Below are positions 41,365 to 54,100 of a DNA stretch of 64,000 bases, piece after piece. The notes beneath the pieces are model-generated. The model had not been told where the DNA came from. It did not search any database and saw only the letters and a program-made list of their open reading frames with translations. Each line of letters opens with the position of its first letter. Position 1 is the first letter of the stretch. The DNA comes from Kryptolebias marmoratus (lineage: Eukaryota > Chordata > Actinopteri > Cyprinodontiformes > Rivulidae), in contig NC_051450.1 of the NCBI RefSeq assembly GCF_001649575.2, positions 16,265,500-16,329,499 of the forward strand, written 5' to 3'. A program made the translations under genes and the position numbers.

Positions 41365-42199
41365 GACACAGAAATCCCATCAAGCCGTCATCATCGAACC
41401 TCTAATTTTTGCCTTTTCGGCTCCATCTCTGAGCTCGCTTCTACACGAGCAGCGAACAAACTGTGGCGGAGCCCCACATGTAACGTTGTCCGGATCCTCG
41501 GCGGACAGGTGTCTGAAACCAGATCCTTCGGCACAGATGAGCGGTCGAGAACCCGACAACCTCCAGTCCCACAGCTAAGGTTTCATTCATTACCTTCCAT
41601 CACTACATTTGACCAAATTCTCAGAAATTTACCGGCCACAAACCAGATAAACAACCGAGCTAACAAAACTACTTCAAAGTAACGTCATCCTGATTCGACT
41701 TGCTTGTACAATAGTTTTATTTACAGTTAAATGGTTACGAGAATGTGCAGAGTTAAGTTATTTTCTGACCTTTTTGTGCTCAAATTTGACAGACTTACAG
41801 CATAAAAGGGCCCAGCCTTCATGAAACAAACTAAAAAGTAGACGTAGAATATACATCCTACTCATTAAAAACCAAAATGGAATAATTAAAACAATAGGTT
41901 GGGCGTTTTTTCCAATAAGCAGCATTTTAAACGAATAATAAAAAAAGAATAAAATACAGTTTAACACTTTTCTAATGGCCCTTTTAAATCTCAGGCACTT
42001 GAAGTTTAAACTTGTGACAAAAAAATGAAAAACACAAACAGAGGCACAACAAAACTTTAACAGTGCATACACAAACAACAACAAAAAAACCCCAACAACA
42101 AATAAAACAGTGTTCTTTGAGACTTCCGGACGTTTTAAATATGCTCTGAACGTGCAGAGAAAGAGGGAAATAAAAAAGAAAGGGGACAAAGAAAGAGCG
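41365..42199 (-). other. Compact interval: spata13 3' UTR and tmprss7 promoter
   Basis: Only 835 bases separate the spata13 stop from the tmprss7 start codon. AATAAA on the minus strand at 41716-41721 gives a 3' UTR of about 480 bases. That leaves roughly 350 bases for the tmprss7 promoter and 5' UTR, and this part is moderately GC-rich. Confidence 0.6.
41716..41721 (-). terminator. Candidate polyadenylation signal of spata13
   Basis: AATAAA on the minus strand about 480 bases after the spata13 stop codon. Confidence 0.5.
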
Positions 42200-45100
42200 T
42201 CATTTTTTGAAGAAGGCGTTGCGGGTGATGCTGTACAGCAGGTGGTGAGGCTTTCGTTTGGGGGGTTCGGCCAGTAAGAAGACCTGCTGCTGAGGCACGC
42301 TGGTGGGGATGTTGATGTGGCGCTGCTGGAGGGGCGGGAGGTTCTGGTGGGGCGGCGGGGTAGAACCACTGTAACCCAAAGCTAAAAAGGTAAACGCAAA
42401 GAAGAAAGGTTAAATCAGAACCGAACCTGAGGAACAGAGTGAAGTAAAATATTTCCTTACCTTTGATCTTCCCACGTTTAGGTCTTCTGGCCTTAAAAAT
42501 GGCCTGCTTTCTTTGTTCTTCACTGATATCAATTCCTGCAAAGAACACAGAAAATACACAATCAAAAAGGTGATAATATTTTGGCCCGTGTCTGTGTTTG
42601 TTTGTCTTCCTGTTAGCAAAGTGACCCATAAACCACCAGAGAGATTTTAATGAAACCCTCAAAGTTATCACCAAATTTGCATCAATGAATCGATAACATT
42701 TACAGTCAACCCAATCCAAGAGGGCCGCCAAAGCTAACTGACATTAGCCTTCACAAAAAATATCAGTTTTATGGATATTAGCTACATTCTGTGTGGTAGT
42801 AGCAGGTAGTCATCCCCATGATAATCTCTTACAAAATCTCACAGTATTTTATTAGAACACCCATAATGTTGTTTACAAAGTTTGACCAAAACAGCTGTAG
42901 CTCCGTCCGACCTCAGATGAAAGGCAGCGGGTGATATGCAGTCCTTCAAGGAATGCTAGGCCTTTAATTCAACATCTGTTCACAGCAGCTGTTTGTCCTG
43001 AGGGACTCACCCATCTCCTGGTCCTCTTTGACTCGGTCTCTCTCCTTGGCGAAGGCCTGTAACCACCGCTGCTTGTCCTGGACCTTCCTGCAGCACAGCA
43101 CGCACACAAACTCCAGAGTGTCGGCGTGACGCAGCCGCAGAGCGTTCCTCAGGGTCAGGCCCAGAAACGAGTCCCACCCGTCAGGGACGTCCACCACCTC
43201 CATCTGGTCCATGTCCAGCCGGCCTCGATAGTGGAGCAGGTCTCTGCGCAGGACGTCTTTTTTGCAGTGGACCAGCTGGTGGTCAAACAGGAAGAAGCTG
43301 CGCTGCTGCATTTTACCTTGCCGGACGACTCGAGTCAGTTCACCGGAGTGGATGAGCTCCGAGCTGCGCTCCAGCACGTCTGCACCCTGCAGCGTGTTCA
43401 CAAAGACAGAGTTAAAACATTCAGAAGGTTGGAAAAACAACATCAAAACTAGTCATTCTCACCTCCCAGTGCAAAATGGCCACCTGCCAGTGAGCGATGG
43501 TGTCGATGCTCTCCAGCCGTCTCTTCCTTTCATTAATTAAACTGGCCACGTTCTTCATAGCTTCATATGCTTTACTGACACCAGCGTGGTCACTGCAATC
43601 AAACAAGGCAACCTTAACTTGAAAGCAGACTGAAAATATACCCAATAAAAACAACATATACATGTAAAAATAACCCATTTCTTGTCTCATGAGCCATTTA
43701 ATGTGTGTGGTGGTGTATTTTTCTGCAGACATCCCCTTTTTAACCTACTTTGATGTGCTGCTACTTTGGAAGGTACAGTATATTTGTAGACAGCTAACAG
43801 CAGCAGCACGCAGGAGAACTAAAAGCAGAAATCCGTTCGAGTCTTTCCCGTTGATAACTGGGTGGAACATTTCCTGCCAGATCTATGGATGCAACACTTT
43901 TGCACGTGGAAGCGTGGAATGTTACCTGTTGTGCAACAATCGGGGAATGTTTTGTGTCTCTGATTTACTGCTTCGCCCTGCGGCTGCTGCCGTCCGTGTT
44001 GCATGCCATACGCGTGACACGAACCAAAGCTGAATGCTGCATTTACAAACGTCACCCTTGATAACATTTATTCAACCTCATGAGGTGAAAATAAAACTAA
44101 ATGAGACATCATTTAAGAGTTTTTGTAACTGTGCTTTATAGCTTTTATTTATTTTTATAATCCACACACCTATCAGCTACATTAACCCATCGGTAACCAG
44201 TAAAACCTCTTGACTAGGATGATTTAGTCCTTTCAAAACCCTTAGGGTACTAAATCATGTTCCTCGAAGCCTTCCTGAACAACCTTTGTGACGTAGCTGC
44301 CATCTGGGAGTGCTGTTGCCCTGGTGGGAGCGTTGTGTCTCTAACAACACAGTTGGAAGCAGCGTGTACTAATTACATAAATGCTAAAACTCAAAATTTC
44401 TTAGTAAAATGACCATCAGTGGTTTTATTGTTGCACCTAATAGGTTTATGTCGTGAATCTTATTTTAAACATAAGAGGAGGTTGTAAATACTGGCATGAA
44501 GAAGCTACCTGTGGTCTTTGGGCGTGTACTTGAGCAGTTCCCCCAGCTGTAAGGGGTATTTGCAGATCTTCTGTACAGGTGTGAGTAAGAAGCCAGCAAG
44601 GGAAATGTCGATCATCTGCTGGAGGAGGCGGCAGGCCTCAAAGAAATGTTTATATTTTCCAATCTTCATCAGGCTCTGCAGCTCGGCACAGGCAGCAGGA
44701 TGAGTGTTACAGTATTCAGAGTAGACGGAAAAGCCCTCGCCCTAAAGAGAAACAAGAGGAATGTTCCCTGATTATTCAGATTCATGACCTCAAATCTGCT
44801 GAGACGCAACTTCTGCACTGTGGAGGATTTTTTTTTATGCCTAGCTCCTACCTGCAGGAGAAAGCAGGAGCCGATTTCACTGAGATGCGGCTGTTCTTTG
44901 TTGTACTTCTTTTCCAGGTCTTTGAGGAACTGCCTCTGGAATTTGTAGATGTCTTCTATGTTGCTGAAGATGGTTTTCAGCTGCAGATCAGTGAACATGC
45001 CGGGGTATTTACGGCACTGACGGATGTAACCCTGAAACAAACGAACAATATTTTAATACACACAGAAGACCAGAAAACAGTTTCAATACTGGCCAACAGG

Positions 45101-48100
45101 TGGTGCTACACAACGAAGGTAAACATGGTGGAATAATAGTTTTTTTAAGTAATTCCTGAAAATCAGTTGTATATTTGATAACATTCACTGAAATATAGGT
45201 CTGCTTATTTATAAAACGAGGAGCTTTGTGCTGATAAAGTTAAAAATTAAACACCTCGCAGATGTCCTTTAGGTGTTTGATGTAGATTCGCTCTGTATTC
45301 ATGATTTCCTGAACCACGTTGGTTCTCATCTGCTCCCTGTGCTGGGTGGCGTGCGTGTCCTGAGGAGCTGGGTCTTTCTGGTCGGCTACGCTCTCCACAC
45401 TCTCAGCTCCCGAGTCCTCCTGGTTCACGCGCACCTGAAACACATCCACCACAAACAAGTGTCTCAGTTAATCACAAGTGAGAGGCAAGCAAACAGAGAA
45501 AATATGGTTCTTAACACAATTTTGTGAGAAGATTTTAAAAATTTACAATAAGAACTACTTTTACAATTTAAAAACAACTACTTCACATCACTATGGCAAC
45601 AACGTGTACGCTTAACCAGTCCCTCTTCATCAACATTGATTCTGCAACAAGCAATTACACAGCAGACGGCCATCTGCCAATCAGCTAAGGTCACCATGGT
45701 TACCACAGCCTGACTAATTAAGACCCAGCTGTCAATCAATCCCCTTCACCACAGAAACCAGCTGAGCTCTGAGCCCTTCAGCACACCATTCAGAGGTTTG
45801 TTTGGGGGCTAAGGCAGTTTGAAAGTCTTTTCTGTCCTGCTGGAGAGCAAACATGTAGAAGAGACGCAGGTCAGGAAGTCCACTTACCCTCACAAAACTG
45901 GAGGGGAACCAACCTTCCTTGTCAGCCCCCCTGCCCCACCACCATTCCTTATGTGAGGCTTCCAGGACACGGATAACATCTCCAGCCTTGAAGGACAGCT
46001 CCTGCTCCTCCATGGACAGATGATCCCAGAGAGGCTCGGCGTACACCGCCTGACCAGAGCTTATCCACTGAGCAGGACACGCAGATAAGATAAACATACA
46101 ATTACATGGAGGCTAAGTCCGTGTCCAACATGGAAGATTATGTTCAGACATGTGCGTGTAGTGGCCAAACATTTTCGAAACATTTTCATATGCCCGTTCG
46201 TGAGACAGATGGGATGGAAGCATAAGTATGTTGCAGGGTTTTCCTCCTCACCCTCACCTCATTGAGTACAGAGAGCTCCACCCCCGGCTGGAGGTAGGGC
46301 GTGGCATCAGAGAGCTCGTCGAAGCTGCTCTCCTCCTCCTCGCTCACGCTGTCGTCGAGTGTGGCCACGCGCTCCGACACACCGTCTGCAACACAGATGA
46401 CGAAACTCAAAACAGGCAACTATTGACATTCTTCTGTCCCCGTGTTCCCACAGAGCCAAATCTGTCAAATCTGGTAAACACGGCCCGGTTCTCACCGCTG
46501 AGCACTCTGTGGAGTTTCCGCCGCCCCACGCGGTCCAGTCCGATGGGGGTGCTCTGGGAAAGAACAGAGGGACGAAACCTGGCAGACACTCCTTTGTAGG
46601 GGGGCACCTGGTGGGAGGGGATGGGTGGACGCGACAAAGGCTGCAGTAATAAGAGGGGAAAAGAAAAAGGCTGGGATTTAGAAAAAGCTCACTTTCTCTC
46701 GTTTTCACCAGCTACCTGAAAAATCCCCGTTACACAGAAACAACAGAGCCGTGACCTCTCATTCCTTACCCAAGACTTTGGGTCAGCTACTTTAGGATCC
46801 TCATCTGTTTTGTCAAAGCACTTTGGGAGACATGTTAAATCTTTATCATAAACAGAGGCGACAGAAAATGAGAAGCAGATGGAGGGAAGGGTTCGCCTCT
46901 AAATCAAACCTGGAATCTTGAAGCTGATGCCTGATGTTTTTTACCCTTCAACACGCCATGATTTAGGTTTTTTTTTTTTTTTTTTTTTACAATCAGTAGA
47001 TATTTATTGTATGAATCCTGAATCGGCATTCACATGATTGCATTCCTGATTAAGAAGTTTTATGCAAGTTTCTACTTCTGCACACTTTGTGTTATTTTAG
47101 CCATTCATATATCAAAACGTTCATCTCATTCAGGGCTGGCTGCTTTGACTTTTGCTTTTTGTAGCCTTTATATTTTTCATTTGCAACTTTTTCCCAAATT
47201 CACATACATTAAGATCGTGTTTTCTTTTAAATCTGCTTCAGTATACTTGCTCTATTTTTGTCTCATCTTCCTTTTAACTAGTATTTTGCTTATTTTCTCT
47301 TTTAGCTGGTGTTCTGCATCTTTTAGCTTTGTCTCAGTTCCTTCAGTGAATTTCAGCACTCGCGCTGCATTTTTGTATTATTGACATTAAAGTGTTGAAA
47401 TGCAATGAAAACACATTTAAATTTGACCAAATGCAATTTTACAGATCATCAGAAGCTGCTTTGCATTTCTTCCTAATTCCATCCACTCCCTGTTTTCTGT
47501 AAATGGTTTTCCAGATTTTTTTCTTTTGGAATAACATAAGAAAAACTTTTTAAAATTTAGTTTAAAAGTAAAGTTAGTTTTACCTACATTAACTGTACTT
47601 GTTTTTTTTCTCAAAAATCAGTACGGTTTTAAATTAACGTATTATGCTCGGTGTGGAATTTAAAGAAGCAGTGTGCAGGAATTGGGGACGTCTAAAGCTG
47701 CAGATTAGAACTGAAAGATTACAATCAGCCTCAATCTCTGAATGTAGGAGAAACTATGATGGTGGCTAAAAATGTCAACAACACAAAAGCTGAAGCCAGC
47801 TTTGTCTGTTTAGGCCTAAAGTAAAAATGTGAATATTTTAATCTTTATTATATATTTATTTCAACAGTTTCAACAAATCTGTGAGGTAAAGGCAGGTAAA
47901 GCTTACAGAAGGAAGGCGGTCTTCCTCTAGCTCTGAGTCTGGAGGGAACAGATCCACGGCTCCTATCACAGAGACGGGCCGATGCCTCTGCACGTCTCCG
48001 TTCATGCCACAGTTCTCAGGATTGACCCTGTTGCTGTTATCACTGCAGGCTTCATGCAGCAGCGTGTCAGACGTCCTTTCTCCATCGTACTGCTTAGCCA

Positions 48101-51100
48101 CTTCCTCGGGGATTAAACGCTTCCTGGAAACAAGCTGTGCGTAGTCAGAAATGGGCCGAGGTCTCGGGCGCCCACTTCTTCGCCTGGGCCTGACCGAGGA
48201 GGTTTCTGTGGAATCTGCGGCTGATTCTGTCGGAGATGTGGGTGACTCTAAGGAGCATGTTGGGGAGACGGGAGGTGGGCTGCTGGTTGCTGCAGATCCT
48301 TCACTTTGGAGAAGTGGTTCCTGTCCTTGTAGATTTGATCTAAAAAGGTTTGGAATAAACTGCTGGGGGGAAAAAAAGGTTAAGGAACTTGAAGTAGTTT
48401 GTCATAACAACACTATTTTCTTGTGAAAAGAAGCTGCCAGGTTTTCTTGTGAATCATTTCACAAGAAAACACGATTTTCTTGTGAAATAATTCTTGTTCA
48501 CATGATGAACGGCTCCATGATTTGAACAGTCAACTCTCCATATTTTAACAAAAACTGCACTGCTATCAAAAGAAATGTTATCATTTGGTATGTATGTCAG
48601 ACGGTCTTATATACCCAACAATCACCTGATGGTTACGTAGAAATTAAAAGCTCTAAGACTAAGTTATTCAGCAAAACTAAACCTCACCTCTTGCTTTTCT
48701 TGATCTGGCTCCGAGCCCCGGCATATACACTGGAAAGGCACACAGAGTCCTAGCACCATTATGAAACGCACAAAAACACTGGCCGGCTGGTGGTCCTCAA
48801 GGCCAAGTCCCTACATTTTTTGGAGGCCAGTTAAAGCCCTCCGATTTCTAAAGTAAATACAGGTGTTTTCCCAAGTCATTGTCAAAGTGAAAATCTGGCT
48901 AAGCAGTTCCCTAAAGTTGTGCGTTAATTGCCCTGCCTACTTGGTGGTGCTGTTAGCTGCCGTAGGCCTGGAGTTCAGGGAGCTGTACTTTGATCTCTGC
49001 AGCCACAGCTGAAGTGAAGGAGGAGAAACGAGGCTGTGCTCAGTCAGCCCTCCCACAGGAATGGGACTATGGAGCCGTTTTTTTGCGCAAGGGGTCACTA
49101 ATCATAAACAAAGCCTAATCATTAACCCTCCTGCTCCTTCAGAGAACCCGGTAGCACGCCGAGCTGCCTTCAGCATGTGACTCTGCTGCAGAGGACGTCA
49201 GAGGAGTCAAACACGACCGACAGGAACAGGAGGTGCAATTAATGCTAGGCTCTTATTTCTCTGACACACAAGGAGACTTTGGACCAGGGGTGGAAATTAA
49301 AAATTTTGTCCACCAGCCACTGTGGCTGGTGGACAAAATTTTTTACCAGCCACTCAAATATTTTACCAGCCACTATTTTTTGTTGTGACAAAAAGTTATT
49401 TCATATGATGATGATGATGATCGACGCGGGTGGAAGCAGTTGTGGTGCCCTACAAGCTGACTACTCTTGAAAAACAGAAAATNNNNNNNNNNNNNNNNNN
49501 NNNNNNNNNNNNNNNNNNNNNNNNNNNNNNNNNNNNNNNNNNNNNNNNNNNNNNNNNNNNNNNNNNNNNNNNNNNNNNNNNNNNNNNNNNNNNNNNNNNN
49601 NNNNNNNNNNNNNNNNNNNNNNNNNNNNNNNNNNNNNNNNNNNNNNNNNNNNNNNNNNNNNNNNNNNNNNNNNNNNNNNNNNNNNNNNNNNNNNNNNNNN
49701 NNNNNNNNNNNNNNNNNNNNNNNNNNNNNNNNNNNNNNNNNNNNNNNNNNNNNNNNNNNNNNNNNNNNNNNNNNNNNNNNNNNNNNNNNNNNNNNNNNNN
49801 NNNNNNNNNNNNNNNNNNNNNNNNNNNNNNNNNNNNNNNNNNNNNNNNNNNNNNNNNNNNNNNNNNNNNNNNNNNNNNNNNNNNNNNNNNNNNNNNNNNN
49901 NNNNNNNNNNNNNNNNNNNNNNNNNNNNNNNNNNNNNNNNNNNNNNNNNNNNNNNNNNNNNNNNNNNNNNNNNNNNNNNNNNNNNNNNNNNNNNNNNNNN
50001 NNNNNNNNNNNNNNNNNNNNNNNNNNNNNNNNNNNNNNNNNNNNNNNNNNNNNNNNNNNNNNNNNNNNNNNNNNNNNNNNNNNNNNNNNNNNNNNNNNNN
50101 NNNNNNNNNNNNNNNNNNNNNNNNNNNNNNNNNNNNNNNNNNNNNNNNNNNNNNNNNNNNNNNNNNNNNNNNNNNNNNNNNNNNNNNNNNNNNNNNNNNN
50201 NNNNNNNNNNNNNNNNNNNNNNNNNNNNNNNNNNNNNNNNNNNNNNNNNNNNNNNNNNNNNNNNNNNNNNNNNNNNNNNNNNNNNNNNNNNNNNNNNNNN
50301 NNNNNNNNNNNNNNNNNNNNNNNNNNNNNNNNNNNNNNNNNNNNNNNNNNNNNNNNNNNNNNNNNNNNNNNNNNNNNNNNNNNNNNNNNNNNNNNNNNNN
50401 NNNNNNNNNNNNNNNNNNNNNNNNNNNNNNNNNNNNNNNNNNNNNNNNNNNATATGACAAGAGGACAAATAACACCTTTTCTGTTCAAATTGCCAACCCG
50501 CCACAGTGGCGTGTGTGTTGATCAAATTCACCCGCCACTTCAAATATTTACCCGCATTTGGCCGGTGGCGGGTGCTAATTTCCAACCCTGCTTTGGACTG
50601 CTCACAGCTTGGTTTTTGAGCATACGTGCAGCGATACAGACAAAGCATTGCGTCACCACGTGAACCTGTCTCAATAAATTAGAACCATAATAAATTCAAA
50701 GATCATTTTTGATTTACAGGTGTAATATTTTACTGCCTGAGAGGGAAAGGTCAAGGCAACTCCAAGCTGAAAAGCCCATTAATGATGTTCCAAATGATAA
50801 AAACCTTTACTATTTATCTGTCTTTCAGTGCTTTCCTCCCCTTTGAATCAACAGCAGCTTCTTAATTTGTTTGTGCTGATTTTTTTTTAATCAAAATGAT
50901 ATCTTAATTGCTTCTGGCGTGTCATTGTGACAAAATAGTTATAGCACTTTGGTTCAAGCTGAAGCCCTTCACGGCAGAAATATCACAACATTTCTGCCAA
51001 AATAACCATATAATTAAAAATGTACAGCTGTTAAAAGGTTTATGAAATAGTGTTCACAAGAACCACTATGAAATTTTGGAGTTTTGAGCCATTTTAGGAC

Positions 51101-54100
51101 GAGGAATACACTTTGGTTTTGGCTCAGCTCAAGACTGTTTGTTGGCTTGTCAATTCAGTCATAACTGATCTCAACTTTTCCAAACTGTGGCCATTCAAAG
51201 AGCTATCAGCAACAAATATTAATTGTTCATGACCTTTCCATAGAACCCCATTTTAAGAGATTTGAAATAATATTTTAATTACTTTATTGTCATAGGTTAA
51301 GAAATAAGTTTCAGACGAGACTTTAAAGCAGTGGTAGGTAATCCTGGTCCTCGAGTGCCACTGTCCTGCACGTTTTACTTGTTTCTCTGCTCCAACACAC
51401 CTGATTCAGTGGTTAAATTACCTCTTTATGTTCTGCAGAAGCCTGTTAATCACCCATTGATTCAAATCAGATGTGTTGGAGCAGAGAAACAAGTAAAACA
51501 CACAGGATAGTGGCACTCGAGGACCAAGGTTGCCTACCCCTGCTTTATAGTTTTCAAGAAGATCATCAACCTTTTGATTTTGGATTAAACAATCTGTAAA
51601 AAGTCCCTAAATAGCATTGATGGTTTTAGGGAAAAAAGTTGGATAAAAAGAGTTGTATCATTTGACAGTGTGCTGCCTCACCTCATTCGATAGCGAGCTG
51701 TCCTCAGTTTGTTCTTGGTGTTGAGAAGTCTCTCTTTGGCTTATTGAGGGTGAAAATCCTTCATTTAACATTTTATAACTTTTTGTAGGAGAAAGCGGCT
51801 CATACTGAGCTGAAATTTGCTCTGTTGACTCTGCTGGCTCTAAAGGAAGTGCGTTGATGACAACTGGACACAACTGGAGGTTTCCATCGTTTTCAGGCTG
51901 ATGATGACCGAGTGGAGTGTGTTGGACAGAAGTTACGGGGACAGTGGTGGGTAAGGGCCGACGCTGTCGCTCATTGGTTTGTAGGCAAGGCGCACGGCGA
52001 GAATAGTCATCATGGAGGCGGCTCAGTGGTGTCATGACAGATGGAGAGGTGGGACTAGGGGAAGGACTTTGCCTGCGCCGGACAGTGAGGTCAGTCATGC
52101 TGCCAATTAGTTTCTTCATTTGTGTTTTGTTCTTTACGGGGCTCCTCCTGTGGCAGTCTGTGCAGCCCCGGAGGTCCACAGAAGAAAAGCTGGAGGTCCT
52201 TTGGATGTTTGGTGTCCCGTTTAAAAAACTAGTCCTTTGGGAGCCTTCCTGGGGGGACTGTCCTGGACATGGGGCTTTGCTGCCAACAGGTAGCTTGAAA
52301 ATAGGAAGATTCTCTGAACTTACGCTCCGTTTGCTCAGAATTTTAAAGTGAGTGTTTTCAATGAGGGTCTCTATTTGGACTTTAGATGCACAATATGGTT
52401 CCTGTGTGGCAACTGTAGTGTTATTTTTGGTACTTCCTGCTCGCCTCCCATTTTCCATGTCATGTAACATGATTCGCCCAGCACCATACGCTCTCCTGAT
52501 GCTTCTTGAGAATCGAGAATTACGAGTGAGTCCATTTACATCCATATCTTCATCATCATAGTCATCAATATCCGAGCTATACTGGCTAACTGCAGTAAAG
52601 ATTTGGTCTGTAAAATTTCTGTTAGTCACATTATTTCCATCAGCTTCTGTCTTTAAAAGATTAGCATGATCAGTATTATTCACAGCTGAGCCATTGACCA
52701 TTTCCATGTTGAGTGAAGAAACGTGGTCTCCATTATTGCTTGCTGCCGCTTTACTCTGGATCCCTTGCAGCACAGACGATCGTAGCTTTTTGAAGGAGTC
52801 CACAACACCCAGGCCTGAAAATCCTGCCCAAGGCTGGGGGCTGCTGCTGCCATCTGTGCTGCAGGCAGAGGTTGGACCGTCAGCGGCCGGACTGTGAGGA
52901 GGGACAGAGCCCTTCTTTGAGTTTGAAAAAAGCCTCATGATTCTTGAAGAGTAAGGTTTGCCTTCACTTTGACCTAAAACAGAGCTGGACCAGGCGGAGG
53001 AGTTGATCCCGTTTAATCTGCTCTCATCAGAGCAAGGACCAGCAGTCACTGGCTGCACCTGGGCACTGCATCCTGACAGCCGATAGGGGGCCGGGTTCCT
53101 CTCAGCGGGGTTCTGCAGTGGATATACGTCACTGAAGGGTCTGCTCCGGATCAGAGGCTCAGTTCTGGAGCTGTGGAAGCGCCGGAGAGGGTCTTCACTT
53201 CTGGGCAAGACCAGGTCCTTTTGTTCTACCTGTAAAAAGAAAATGAATTATAATGACTTTCACTTGTTGAGTTGTAGAAGAATGGAAAGAATAATTTAAA
53301 AGCAATAATGTACAAGTTGAATAACATTTTAGGTGTTAATGTGTTTGAAATGAGAGCATGAGGAGAAACAAAAAGATGAGAATCCCTCAGTGTGACCGGG
53401 GTCCAGAGGAGAAAGACGTTTCACTGAGAACAACATGCATTTGTCCGTGGCGCTGCACTTCAACGTCCAATGAGAGCGGGGGCCCAGGCTGGGGTGGTAG
53501 GGGTGCAAACTTCAGCTTTAAGTGTGTGTGATTCAGGGCAGTGGCTAATGCAGCTGAGGCTTTGAAGTGCAGCTTTGTGAGCGTGACTAAGCAATGAAAA
53601 TTGCTAATCCATTGTGATTAATGCAATAAATTGACCATTTTTTTCTTCAGATTACACAGAAGATTAAGTGCTGATGACGGAAAAGGTTGTGTGGTCTTTG
53701 TATCTTCAAATTATTACAAATTACAATTTAATAAAAGTTGGCAAGGGACTAACAAAGCAAATTAGTAAAAACAGGTTACTCTTTCCAACTAGCAGTTTTT
53801 TGTATCAGTCCTGAGAAACAACAACAATACAGATTTCTTTATATTAGCACCTCAGTTTGACACCAGACAGGGTTTAATTAATCTAATAGAATTTTTTTTT
53901 ACAGGATACTATTATTTAAAGTATAACTTTAATAACTTCACCGTCATTTACCAGAACCTACATATGGATTCACAAAAGTTAGGATGATGCACCATCAATA
54001 AACCGTTAAAAAGACACATGAAATCACTTTACACCAACAATCAACTAAATTTGCCAAAAGGTACCTTTTTCTAAATAGAAATGTTTCATTTGTTTTAATG

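Larger units (their letters stand above)
48730..51681 (-). other. spata13 intron 2 with gap and transposons
   Basis: It contains a hAT-like element (49285-50590), the assembly gap inside it, a family 1 repeat piece (about 50940-51260) and a MITE (51329-51542). No additional exon was recognised, but sequence hidden in the gap is unknown. Confidence 0.6.

Noticed and set aside
49373..50663. Long open frames of 340-400 codons on both strands
   Set aside because: They exist only because the assembly gap has no stop codons.
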